64,000 nucleotides of DNA, from contig CM039123.1 of assembly GCA_022036555.1 (NCBI GenBank), positions 12,463,217-12,527,216 of the forward strand. The letters are read 5' to 3'. Below the pieces are notes generated by a model. The model ran no database searches. It was not told the origin of the DNA and saw only the letters and a program-made list of their open reading frames with translations. This DNA is from Microstegium vimineum (Eukaryota; Streptophyta; Magnoliopsida; Poales; Poaceae). The position numbers and the translations under genes are program-made. Below are positions 1-12,900 of the stretch, piece after piece (position 1 is the first letter of the stretch; each line of letters begins with the position of its first letter).

Positions 1-507
1 TTGATTAGTCATCACATTTAGGCTTTAGAAATGACTATTCAGCGCCAACAAAAACCTTACTCTCGTTGCCAAGTGCCTCTCTACCTTCTCTCCATCCCAT
101 AGAGTACGTACATGCCTGGCCAAGGGCTACAGTGGCGGCACACAACCTTCCGTGGTTAGGTGTGTCCTTGCGCGCTTGGGGATCTACTGTCGACCTACAT
201 TTTGGAAGTTCTACAGGCCTGCAGCTCACTGTCGATCTACTGTTGTCATTGTCCACGAAGGTGAACTCGTCAATCTTCATGGCTCTTCTATTGATTCATG
301 GCTGTCGAAGACCCACTTCAGTCTCATTTGATTAATTAGATCCTTATGTGTCATTTAGCGAGGCAGCGCGCGAAAACACAATGTCAAAAGTTGTTTCCCG
401 CGCACGGCTCCTAATTTGCAGGTATTGAGAAACAGTATTAGTAAAAACGATGTGTACCTCTTAATATTAATACTCATTTTTGTAGTTTTATGGGAAAGTT
501 TATCCTG

Positions 508-605
508 TACGAGAGTTTGCCGGAAGACCCAAACATATTTTTAGCAGTAGTTGCGATAAAGTGTACAGAGTTTGTCGGAAGATCCATACAGTAGTTGCGA
601 TAAAC
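508..605. repeat. Short degenerate tandem duplication
   Basis: Two imperfect copies of a roughly 50-bp unit stand side by side. Both contain 'agagtttg' followed by 'cggaaga' and end in 'gtagttgcgataaa'. The second copy is shorter by about 10 bases. No gene can be assigned to this stretch or to the first 500 bases, where both strands have only short ORFs without recognisable domains. Confidence 0.55.
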
Positions 606-639
606 AAGATTTTTTTCTTCGAAAGATCCGTGTTACCGG

Positions 640-1845
640 CTTCGATTGATAAGCAGATAGCAAATATATACAAGGCAGCCAAAGTGACGTGAAACGCCAC
701 GACGGCGAAGCCTACCCACACACACAACCGAGTACACGATGACCCAAGCAAAGTAAGAGACCGGAGCTCCCGAAGCAGGAAGCCATAGCCAGTCATCGTT
801 GCCCAGGTCAAGCATAACGCAAGAGCAACTCCGACTTCCGACCATGGCCACACTCCCTGCCACGAGACATCAGGATCGGGTCGATTCCACAGCGACGCCG
901 TCGCTCGTCCAAGAGGACTGGGTTTTCACCCGTGGAAATGTTGTGGCCACGATGCTCCCAACAGGGAACATGGCGCCCACAGGAGTCACCGTCGCTGGGC
1001 TTTCGCCCAAGTTACCCCAGCACAAACACCAGCCCTGATGTCGGGTCCCAGAACGTCACCAACGCCGTCGCCGCCAGCCATCCTGCAAAAGCCTCACCAG
1101 GGGCAGTGGCACTGGCGCGGCGGCTACTCACGGCAGCCGAAGCTGCGCCAGCCACCCTCGCCGACCAGACGACGTACCGAGAACCAGCCATACCCCGCGC
1201 GCGCGCGTCCACCTGCCGCACGACGAGGCCGTTGCCGACCGCCGCCGCCAACCCTGACACCCGCCTCCATCATTGCTGCCACCAGTAGACGCAAGGCGAG
1301 CGTCCCACCGTGGGCACCGCCCCAGCCCTAGGGCCACCAGATCCGGACGCGAAGCCCCAACCACGGCAACCCTTGCCAACACCACCGCCTCCTGACTTGA
1401 CCTGTGGGGCCCGTCCGTCGCCGAAGTAGACGTTGAAGCAGCAGCCAGGCCATTGAAGGGAGGGGCGACAAGGAGGGAGCCACCCCTAGCGCCTGTGAAC
1501 CTGACCGCCGTCGCTGCCCCCTTCACCGAATAGGACCAGCGAATCCCGCCGCCGTCGTCTTCGTCGTCAGAGAGGAGAGGGGGAGCGCGCGAAGGAGAGG
1601 TAGCCCCCGTCGCCGTCCCGTGTGCCGGCCCGGGCTCCAGCTGGCACCGCCGCAGCCGCGACGGCCTCCCCCGACGAGCTCCACGCCGCTCGTAAGGAGA
1701 AGGGCTGCCGGCCAGGTGCCGCGCGCGCCACTGAAAGAAGGAGGGAGGCCCCGCCGCCATCCCGGCCGGGCGGGCGGCCATGTCGGCGGCCAGCTCTGGC
1801 GGCGGCGCGGCAGGGGGAGAGGGAGGAAGAAGCGGCGCTAGGGTT
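640..1845. other. GC-rich unassigned sequence, no supported gene
   Basis: This block is far more GC-rich than its flanks and holds long open frames on both strands, the longest being 302 codons on minus (2036-1128). The translations are dominated by Pro, Ala, Arg and Gly, have no recognisable domain, and change with the frame chosen, as expected from composition. Captured first-exon sequence in a mobile element or the GC-rich 5' end of an unrecognised gene are both possible. I do not call a gene here. Confidence 0.4.
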
Positions 1846-2058
1846 TGGGGGGGGGGGGGGGGGGGGGGGGTTCCCCCGCGTCGCCCCGCGTGGGAGGCGG
1901 ACGGGAGGAGGAGAACTGAGCCAGATAAAACTTCAGGACGTTTGGGGGGGGGGGGGGGGGGTTCCCCGCGTCGCCCCACGTGGTAGGCGGGCGGGAGGAG
2001 GAGAACTGAGCCAAATAAAACTTCAGGTCCAAACAACCCACTTCAGGTCCAAACAACC
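1846..2058. repeat. Tandem duplication with long poly-G runs
   Basis: A unit of about 90 bp occurs twice. Each copy starts with a long run of G (about 22 G at 1849-1870 and about 17 G near 1946-1962). It continues with 'gcgtcgcccc', 'gggaggaggagaactgag' and 'aaaacttcagg'. The second copy ends in a further small duplication of 'cttcaggtccaaacaaccc' at 2022-2058. The G runs make copy number and local frame unreliable. Confidence 0.8.
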
Positions 2059-2191
2059 CTAATGACTTGTTGAAAAATGCGCGTAGACAACAAGTGCTTG
2101 GTTACAGTCCGTTGTCATCCCACTCTTTAGCTTCGTTTGGTTTCAAAAATGAAGTTGATATATCCACCACTCATTCCTCGTAAGCTAGTAA

Positions 2192-2376
2192 TCTATATAC
2201 TTATAATAATAAAAAGGTAAAAATTTTCTCCCTCATTTTTTGGTCCGGCTCTCCTAACTACCGGACAAAGTACAGAGTCCAATTCCTACACGTATAGAGT
2301 TGCGTTACAACGTACAACCAGAGTCTAATTTCTACACATATTAAGTTCCGTTGCAACGCACGGACACATTTGCTAG
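2192..2376 (+). mobile_element. Small non-autonomous Helitron
   Basis: The element starts with TCTATATAC directly after an A and ends in CTAG directly before a T, which is the usual A/T insertion site of Helitrons. Just before the 3' end lies the hairpin 'ccgttgcaacgcacgg' at 2349-2364, whose CCGT and ACGG arms pair. This terminus is characteristic of grass Helitrons. At 185 bp it has no coding capacity. No target duplication is expected for this class. Confidence 0.8.
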
Positions 2377-3814
2377 TCGATACTAATGTGAGAAATAAAC
2401 CTATTTCCACATATTTAAGAAATATAAATTTAAAAAATAGACCTATGATGCATCACTCCATCTAGACCATTGTGTCGTTCCTTCGTAAGTGCAAATGCTA
2501 CTGTGCGCGCGTATGGAGGGGCGCAAAATTATTGACACAACTGAGCCAACAAATGGAAAATATAGCCAATAAAACATGATTTTTAAAAGTAAAAGAGAGA
2601 ATACACATGAGGTAAGTTTCAGCGCATCACGACATAAGTAGCTCAATAGGCAAATCACTTTCAAGGAAGGGATCGAACCTAACGAATAGTTCTTGCAACC
2701 TAAAACATTCTCTGAATTTACACCTTAACAAAAATTGGATTGCCAATGTTATCTACCTTTGTGTTACTATGCACCCAATCCACAGCTTCTCGGTGATGTT
2801 ACAAAAAGACAACAGTATCCATGCTCCAATGTCTCGGATCATTCCTCACAAGATGCACCAAGAACGGCAACAAACCAGGAACTACAAAACACCATGCTGA
2901 TGAGAAAGCAGAACCTGAAAGCTACATGCCACGATCTTAGTTGTAAAGGAATTGCTAGCCCGCACTTCCAAGATTAACAAAGAAAATGGCAGCCAAACAT
3001 TAACAGTTCAGCTCCAAAATTTGCGCACAACAATTGAATTAACTGATATCCCCCTAAGGACCAATCAGAACACAAATGGAACTAGTCGACCAGGAAGGGT
3101 CCTTCAGTATAGTATCATTTGACTGCTGAGGTTGTTGCCTTGAAACTGCAGGGCGCCCGCCCATCAACCACCCTCCCCAATTTTCCAGCCAAGCAAAAAT
3201 GTTTGCACAACAGGATAACTGACAAATATCGAATCAGATCTGCACAGTAAAACTTGTAAGTAGTCTTTGGTGTTACTGAATCTGCTGTGAGCCTACAATG
3301 GCCTCCACAGGGTAGCCACCAACTTTACAATTCTTCCACTTCACAACCATAATCATCCATGTCCAACCAAATTCATGCAGCAAGACCTATAAACAGAAAA
3401 TTCAAAAAATATAATAAAAAAACTAGTAGGAACATGACCACAAGTATATTTGTACTTAAAAAATATCTCAGATTTGTATTCGACCAGCAAACATTGTGTG
3501 ACAATTCTGGTTTTAAACCCCCAAAACTCCATGCTATTTCTGGTCTTAAACCCTATAAATGTGAAGTCTAAGGTGTACAGAAGACATGAACAGGTCAGGG
3601 TCTAATTGCAAGAGAAAGCAAGATAGAAATATTCCCTCCATTGCACAAAAGATATATGCCCATTACACAAAAGAAATAAGGCTGTCCTCTACACACTGCA
3701 AAACTTCATGGTGTTTATATCATTTCATGGTGTAGCTTACAAAACTAATTTAGCTATCTTATCATGTTGTGTTACTAGATTCATTGGACAATATTTAGTA
3801 AATACTTACGCCAT
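2377..3814. other. Sequence downstream of the B'' gene, probable 3' UTR in part
   Basis: This lies 3' of the minus-strand PP2A B'' gene. It has ordinary AT content and short ORFs without domains. The part next to the gene should contain its 3' untranslated region and polyadenylation site, but I cannot fix the cleavage position from sequence alone. I see no second gene here. Confidence 0.4.
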
Positions 3815-3954
3815 TCAGAATGGAGCCTCAAGTGATTCATCCCACACATCGCCACTTCCATTTGAAGCATCCTCACCATCCTCTTCCATGGATAATCTTA
3901 TAATTCTCTATGCGCGAACCGATCCCACTCAGTTAGAGTCGGATTTTCACGTTC
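3815..3954 (-). pseudogene. Last exon of B'' gene with one-base deletion
   Basis: The acceptor TTTTAG precedes 3954 and the exon reads on through 'TEWDRFAHREL'. A TAA stop then falls at 3900-3898. One base further along, the next frame gives IRLSMEEDGEDASNGSG and ends at a TGA at 3817-3815. This is the acidic C-terminus expected of B'' subunits. One base is therefore missing between the Glu codon and the Ile codon, near 3900-3903. The site is not a homopolymer. The predicted loss is about 29 residues beyond the two EF-hands, so the protein may keep partial function. A recent mutation, a lesser homeologue or an assembly error would all give this. Confidence 0.85.
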
Positions 3955-6900
3955 CTAAAATCAAACAATATCCAATTAACTTAATACTTGGCAGCAAATC
4001 TAAAGTTTATTAGGGGTTATAATCACCTGGCGAATGAGGAATGGATCACGAGTTTCAAACGCCATGAACTTGTTGAGATTGAAAAGAATATTGAATATAT
4101 TTCCTGAGAGTTTACACCGTTTCAAGTCTCGTAAAGTGAAATAGCTCTCATTCTGTAGAAAGGAAAATATTTATCAGGCCCAGATAAAATGTTTGCGGAA
4201 TATGTAGAGAATCTACCTCTGGTCCAATCATATCAATCATCTGGCATAATATGTCCTCAAAAAGCACAGGCTCCTGTGCCATGCACTCCATTCGGTGCAA
4301 TTGCTCCTCGTAGAAAAATTGCATTTCATTGGAAGTTAAAATACCATTACCATCAAGATCGATGCACTTAAACCTGTCAAAGTTGATTCCCATACTTCAA
4401 TAACAAACAATTACAATATTTCTATAAAATTACAACTATAACCTGAGTTATGCGTACAGCAAAGATAGAATAAGCTAACAGGTCACAACAGCTCCCTCCA
4501 ATACCAAATATATGTCCATTCAGCCATCTCTCAAATACATCATGCAACAAAAATAAGTCCATGATAACTCATGATGCACCTTTTTGTTTCATTCTTCCAT
4601 GTCTACCCCTACCTAAATGCACATTGATCAATGCGATACACTTGCTACTCATCTTAGGTGCTGTTTGGTTGTAGGATAGGTAATGCAAAAGTAAAGGAAT
4701 CGAGTTGTAGCAGTATCCAAAATGGAACAAGTGATTACATGATTTGTTTGGTTCACTCCACATCCATAGCATTATCAGATCCCGCTGGATGGGGAGCGTA
4801 ATCATGATTCTACTAAGCCAGTATTCATTTGCACACCTGATACCAGCACATCACAAGCAAAGACAACCTAACGTGATTCGTTGACACTATGATCGGACCA
4901 CACGCCAAATCAGTCCAACCAAACAGCACCTTAAACTCTACCAATGATACAAAGTGTACATGGGCAATGTAGTCTAAATCTACTTACATTTGAGATTGAA
5001 GGGAGGGCGGAACAATGTATATGCAGTAAGTTTAATATAGGAAAAAAGATATTATACAAAAGCAACACCTTCCTAAAGAAGTTAAAAGAAGCTGAATCCT
5101 ATCTTTTTTTTAAAAAAATAAAGAAAGGAAAGAGAAGTACATGTTTGGCAACTTCCAAGTAATATCTGTCAAGATTACAAAAAAATTGTGGGAGTCCACC
5201 AGACCAACACTAATTATGAGTATTCAGTAGGGATGAACATGACAAAATAAAATATGCTGGGTGCCCCAGCCTTGGGAAAAGGATCGCATGCTTCCACTAC
5301 ACATTACTATATTGTGTTTGGTTTGAGGAACCACCTCATACTACATGAGTTGGTGCATCATGAGTTCATCCCATGAATTTTGGTGGAATCAACCCATTCC
5401 TCGTGCATATACTAATTATTAGTTTGTGAGGAATGAGGTGGTGATGGATCAACCATTCTATTAAACAAACCAAACAAAAAAGTAAGGAGTGACATGATAA
5501 TGAATCGACTCATTCCTCAAATCAAACCAAACACACCCTAAGATTATAAATTGCAAGGTGGAATTATCTTATCACATTAAGACAAAAGGAACAGTTTTAC
5601 AAAAAAAAATACATATAGCTATTCAGAACACAGCTACCAATTACCAGTATTCAAGGCTAGGCTCAGATGATTTGTCTTCCTCTGATAATATAAAGTAAAC
5701 AAAGTCTTCATAACCCATCTTTCCTTCTGCCATGCTTGTGAATTTCCTTGGGATCTAATAACAGTAAAAGAGCCAATATAAGGACACAAAGCACAATATT
5801 TTAGTAATAAAGGGCTAAGGTTTGAATGCCGAAATAGAATAGACTAACCTGTGTGAAAATTCTATCAACTATTCTATAGGTCAACGAATGATTTCCATAT
5901 CTGATGAGATTTTCCTTATCAATCAAAAAATCATGATCTGTATCCAGCTCCCAGAATTTACAGTAGATCACATAAAAGTGCTCATATGAGAAGTATCTGC
6001 ATCAAATCATGAGCGAAGATTATCAACCTGGGAAACATTATACTAAGGACACTGTTAAGACTATATAAAGAAAACAGTGTGAAAAATTTAAATCACACAA
6101 GAACAAATGGAAGCACATGAAAGGTACTCCCCTCCGGTCTAAACTGTAAGTTGTTTTAGCTTTCCTGGGTACATTGCTTTTGCTATGCACAAAAACATAT
6201 GTGCTATGTCTACTAGATGCATGGTAAAAATTATATATTTAAGAAAGCCAAAACAACTTACAATTTGGAACAGATGGAGTACAAAAATGCATGTACACAA
6301 CTGCATCATGATAAATAGTGTGATAAAAAACTCAGTTCTGCTCAGAACTCATATGGTGATACACAATGAATAAGACAGTGGCAACCTGTTAGGACGTCAT
6401 AGATAATTACCTCAACACTTTGTTGATATCTTCTTCCTCATCTAACTGCTGAAGTGCAGCAATTAAATTGCCACGTTTGAGCTCTCTCAGAGTCAGATGG
6501 CCATTCCCAGATCTATTTATAAAGTAAAAGATTCTGTATATTACAGTCTCCGCTGAAGAAAACAACAAGAAATGAATGTGACACAGCAAACATTAGCAAC
6601 AATCCAAAACATTCAACAAATCTGATCTTAAAAACAAAATGGATAGTTGAGTTAGTTTCAGTGATGGTTGGTAATGCTCCAGACTTCATGCAACCAACAC
6701 TTGTTGCCTACCAGCATTTTCCAATAGCTAAGGGAAATAATTTAAATCAGGGTGCCATCATTGCACGTAAACTCATATGGCAAGAACCACGAAGTGAAAG
6801 GCTGTCAGGCTACACTAGAACTACTTTAAATGAAAAGGTATTATATTATGTGTCCATGTCTATGTGACAGACAAGCTTACTGCAAAAACATATGGGCCCA

Positions 6901-9900
6901 CAAAATCATATTTAAAATATGTCTAGCAAAAGATCGATCGGCTGTAAGCACCTAACACTAAGGATGCTGCTCTACCACCAAGTAAAGGGTTTGATATTCA
7001 TATACGCATTTTCTCAAGGAATAGAAGATAAAAAAAGCATGGAAAAGCAAATCTATGAAGTATAAATTGGAGTGAAGAATTAATTTTCATGTCTGTTAAT
7101 TCACTTGGACTTTGGATAGCAGGAATTACCATATCTCTCCTGAAACTCGGGGGTCCCTTGTAAAAACTCTAAGCCAGGGTGAGTTGCCAGTAGTTCTTTC
7201 AGGACAGGCTTGAAGTCATCCTGTACATATTACATCGAATATATTTTTTTCCCCATCATTATAAAAGACATCACACAGAATGACAGAATGGAAGAACTAA
7301 AATCTCTCCTAGATTCATCTATGCCCATGTTAGCACTGAGAACATTCGAAAGAAAATAACTGACCTGAGTGAGATATGTGTAACCCGGCTTTCTTAATAT
7401 TTCAAATATTTGACTAGCCATATCCATTGTAATCTTATTGTCATTGATCCAGTACTCAACAAATGCATCCCTGTGTTTAGATAGAGTTAGACAACCATAC
7501 TTAAATCTGATATGGAATATCAATGTTTTTCAAAATAATCAGTGTTGGTATAAGAGACTGCCATTTTACATAGAATCACTAGTACAATTTATCGCATGCA
7601 GAGATGCAAGTTTGATGAAAGGCAGGTCAACCCAAAACCCACTCGTCCACACTGAACTCTACCTCCACCTAACAGTGTTTTTTTCTAGGATTTACAGGCC
7701 AAATGAAGTAGTGTGCGTCATTGGGTTCATTGACGCATTTGCTTCCCTAATTGTTCAAACATAGTAAAGAAAACATTACTAAACATAAATCACATTCCCA
7801 ACTAATAATTGAGAAACTATGAAACAAAGCAGAAGTATACTCCCAAGCACTTGCATGAACAAAATAAAACTAACTGACCAAAAAGTATACTCCCTCCATT
7901 CCAAAATGTCAGGTGTTTTAATTTTGTGGAGTCAAAATTCTCTAACTTTGCAAAAATTATGGAAAATATTTACCACCCATCCCCAAAAGAAAAAACTACA
8001 AATGTAGGTTTTTTTTAGCCCTCTCAACTATTCTCAAAATGCGAGTCAACCTAGAACATTTATGCATCTTTTACCCTTTCCTTCCCTACTTAATAAATGT
8101 CAATACTCTCACAGATGAATGAGTCCTCTTTCCCAAGAATAATGAAGGGCAACAAGGTCATTTGACCTACACTCTTAATCCTTGTGCATGCCTTAAACAA
8201 CATTTGGAATAAGAGGGGTTTAGCATCTACTATACCAAATAAATGCACTATCATGGTGGACTTGATGAAACTAAATTTGATGTTATGGATGTTGGTACAT
8301 TTTTCTATAAATTTGGGCAAAGCGAAGTTTGACATAAGTCAAAACAAAAAAACACCTTAGATTTTGGTGGTTGTTTTTATTCCTCATTATTATCTTGATG
8401 GTCCTGAGCAGCCCACAGTCGATTAAAAAATCATGTGATGGCTTAAAAACGAATGGTCAACATGTAATATCCAACTAAAGTGCAGAAACCCAATGATAAG
8501 TTGTGGCAAAAGCAAAGATTAATGTTTGTCTTCAAGTGACAAAGGAGGTAAAAGGCATTAACACATATGATCGTAATCAAGTAGAACTGGCATTTAGAAT
8601 GTTTACAAGCTCAACAAGGACGCAGAAGAAACCAACACCCCAAAGAATAAAGAACAAACTGAAATTGGATGAGACACTGGCCTGACATCTAGAAGTAACT
8701 ATAGTTCCTCAACTGGATCTTTACATCATTATATGGGCGTCACCATAGACCTTGGGTCCAGATATCGAACATCATACCTTGAGACAGTTCCAGTGCATGC
8801 AACATCAATTTTCTTGAAAAGGACACTAGAGAAGAATGAAGGAAGTTTACATATGTCCTTTGTGACCGATCTGAATTCTGGTATGGACAGGTAAAAGTAT
8901 ATGAGCTTCAGAAGTCATTGCAATGGCAGAAAATAAGCTGTGAAACCATATTCACCTTGAATCTGAAGTCCCTCTCCACCAAAAAATAGGTGATCTGTTC
9001 TTGATAAGCACTGCTCCTTCAAATCTTTTGTAGGAGGACGCCCATTCTTGAAGTAAAACTATAAAACATAGTTCCAGGCAAAATTTATGCTTAAACAATA
9101 ACTGTAGCAGCAAAAACTTCAATAATAGTTACAAGGACAGATACCTGAGGTATAACTTCTCTCACTGGTTCACTAACTAATTTTAACGGAGAACCCAAGG
9201 ACGAAGGTCCAGCTCCAGATCCTCGTCTCATAACACGGGGGGAACCAGAAGTGCTCCGAGGAGAAAGTGGTGGAGCACTACCAGCAGGAAACATCGACGG
9301 TAGAGAACTACTTGAAGCAGCATTTGTGCTAGCAGAGCTTCCAGCGACATTAAGCACAGCACCAGTCTTTGCATCCTCAATCAAAGACTTTACCTAAGGT
9401 ACATGAAAAAATAAACACCGTAAGAAACTGTGCATCTGACTTCCTATCTACTCCCTGCGTTCCAAATTGTAATTTGTTTTGGCTTTTCTAGATACAATAG
9501 CTTTTGCTGTGCATCTAGATATACACTGTCTAGATATACATAATAAAAACTATGAATCTAGAAAAGCCAAAATGGCTTACAATTTGAAACAGAGGGAGAA
9601 CACTGCAGAGTTTCAGATCATTCATATAAATAGAGAGAGAAAAAGTCAACAATTTACAATAACGAAAGTTACAAAAGATCTGCATTTGCTGGAGAGGATA
9701 CCTATAGATAATCACACACAAGGAAAAAATCACACAGCAGATGTGCAAATACAACTCTAACAGTGGTAGTCGTCGCAAAGGAAGAATATTGTAGCACCAT
9801 TGGACGAAGTGACAGTATCCTCATAATTCATAAAGCCTAAATCTGTAGGCAACACTAGTGTATAGGTTTCATAAAGCATCATATTCCAATGCAAATTTTC

Positions 9901-12900
9901 CATTTTCACCCCTAGGTATCATGCATTTATTCAATCAACTCAAGCCTTAAACCCATCCACTTATATCTGCAATTGGTCATCCTTATTTCCCGATGCAAAA
10001 TCTTATCGGCAAACAGATACATTCAGAAACCAAAACATACCAGGCCACAGAAAGAGTTATAGCTTCCAATATATCTTCTACGTTAAGTGCATATCAAGGC
10101 CCATTCTATAGGCTCATGAGGCTCTCTATATAATGTCATCTCCACTAATGGGGTCAATGTCTTCTGAAATCTCTGAGATTGGTGACATGGTATCACAGCC
10201 ATGGATTAGGGGTAGGGTTAGTGCTAATCCAATGTTTTAACTTTAACCCACCCACAATCCACTCTTCCTGCCGGTGTCTTCATCCTCCGTTCAGCCGGTG
10301 CATTGTTCGTCTGCTCGCTGTTATGCTATAGAAAAAATAACCTACTGTAGTGGAAGCACCAGTGGTCGTTACATGGTCTATTGCTGCAGTACCGCAAACA
10401 GATACTATTTTGAAAGAACAATATAAGGTTCATATATACCTAACGAGCATGCATAAACTAAGCTACCAAGGAGCACTTGAGAACAATCAAAGGGACAGCA
10501 CACACTCTCTCAACTCAAAAGTCATTGCACTCAGCGTCAAATATAAATAAATGCAATTGTTTCACAAAAAGCTACCGGCCACAAACCAAAAATGAGCTAA
10601 GAATCAAAATCAGCATCACTGTTGGACAGTTAAAATAAAGCACAGCTAACTTAAAATATTATGCATGCCTCTACTGCAATGCTATTGTAAAAAGAAAACC
10701 TCTAAGTCCAAAATTTCATGTCCATGAAAAGGTAGAATCAACCCATGCGCTAGGCCCCAATAAGCACTTCGCAAAACTGATGGACAACACACCCTAACTC
10801 AAATTGGAGACAGGTGTAGCTAACCATCTTAAGTTAGTGTTCCTATAGTGTAGCACCACAAAAATGGCATCAATAGGAATGTACATGCTTGCATAGCCAA
10901 CACATACAATCTGCTCATAAAACTCAGACCACCTCACTCGTATCCACCATAAATCAACCACCACCTACTCAAAACTCTACTCATACAGCAATCAGGCCCG
11001 TCACTAGGGGCGTGAGGCCGGTGTGACCCAAATTGGGGGGCCCAACAGGCAATGCTGCGCCAGTGACCCACTATATTCCATGGCCAAATTACTCTGTTTG
11101 ACCGACCAATGCAAATGCAGCAACTCCCAAAGACCCAGCATTCCATTTGTTTGCGGCTAGTGCCTGTTCATATCCCATCCAGCCGTCTCAGATGATCAGG
11201 GAGGCATTTGTTCTGTTGTTCATCTCATGCGGAAGGGCCAAGCACAAACAGACATTGCCAGTGTGCTGCAGCAGTGGAGCATGGACATGCAGTGGTGCAC
11301 GTTCCTGACAGAAGCCAGCCGCCACACAGCCTGACCTGGATGGCTGCAGGGCAGGCCTTGCTTAGCGACAAGCAAATAAGGGCACACCGGCACAGGCAAT
11401 AACTCGGCTATTTAGGAGTCATGTAGTTTCTTCTTTTAATCTTTTTCTTCTACACATGCTTCAGATGATAGTTGAACTATAGAGATCAGTGAACTAGCTT
11501 GTTTGTGGTTTGTTGTATATCTCATAACTTTCATCTTTTGTGTACCTGTGCATCAATTGATAAAGGCGTCGATATGATTCTGGATGCCAAAAGACTTAAA
11601 CAGAAAAAAAAATATAATAATAAAGAATAAAGGACCTATTCAATCTCAAAAAGGATATATAGGATAGGTTTATTATAGAATATAATCACAGATCATCTGA
11701 AATCATAGGTTTATTGTTCTATTTAGCAAGGCCTCACTTCAGAGTTTCGCACAGGCCCTGATTTATGCCAGGACGGCTCTGACAGCAATGAAAATAAGGA
11801 TTCAGACTAAGAAAAACTTCACAAGCACCATGCTAGTACCTACTCCGTATATCATTGTTGACGTGAAACACAGCTTAGGTGACACTAATCAGATCACTGC
11901 ATATGGCACATATCTCCTACAGATATGACATGTGCTCATGTCACCAAGTTACTAAAATTCGGAAAACAATGGTAGTGTAGATAACAATAAAGTAATTCAA
12001 TTGAATGAAGATAAAGATCACTACCAGACTCCCGGCCATAAGTTGCTTAAATAATTCAATGCGGTATTAAAACCTTGATATCAGAAAGAAAAAAAAGAAT
12101 AATCAATCCAACAGAGATGCCACCTACCAAATTAATGAGGTTCCAGAGACCATCATAGAACTGTCAGACAAGCACAACAGCATGAGGATAAAAACTGTAT
12201 AGCAACATGAATAATTTACACGAACTGTATATGCATTTTAAGCAGTCTTCTATGGTTGTCACTTAAATCGACAAATTAACAATTCAGATCAAATAATTAA
12301 CTAAGAAAGGGCACCCCCAACCTTCCATGCTCACTAAACTACAGATCTAACATATTGGGAGTGCAAATTTTAAAATAATCAAAGCTAACCTTTGCACAGA
12401 GACTACTAGATGAAGACCCAGAAATAATCACAGGAAGCAGAGACAAATGCTATATCCATGCTGCCCAGTTACACTGAAATTCCATTGGGTTGTTTCCAAG
12501 AACAAGATCATAGACAAAGAAACATAAGTACAAATAAAGGCAAACCAAGGCACTAAATGAACCCTGCACTTTGGCCTACCAAACTCCATCATCATACTTC
12601 ATCGAAGTCACAAGCTCGTAAATGCGATATACGAAGTAACAACCTAACTAGTACGCGCCGCAGCACAAAGGACGGCAACCAAAACGTTCGAACGATGTTT
12701 CTAACTTGTCTGAACTAAGATCGGAGTCCAGTAAAATTAAGCACAAAGCAAAGCAGCAAGCGAAGAAGGCGAGAGGGCGGCGCGTTGAAGGGATACCAGC
12801 TTGGTCGTCTCGGGTAGCACGAGCCACTGCGAGTAGAGCGCATCAGCTATTATGGAGTTTTCACGAAGCGCGCCCGGCGCGAGCTCCGCCAGCTGCAGCA

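Noticed and set aside
500..863. Hydrophobic minus-strand ORFs of 117 and 76 codons
   Set aside because: They overlap in two frames, lie over a small tandem duplication and show no known family motif; no splice or promoter context supports either.
1128..2036. 302-codon minus-strand ORF in the GC-rich block
   Set aside because: Composition is Pro/Ala/Arg/Gly-rich with no domain, runs through the poly-G duplications, and overlapping frames on both strands are also open.
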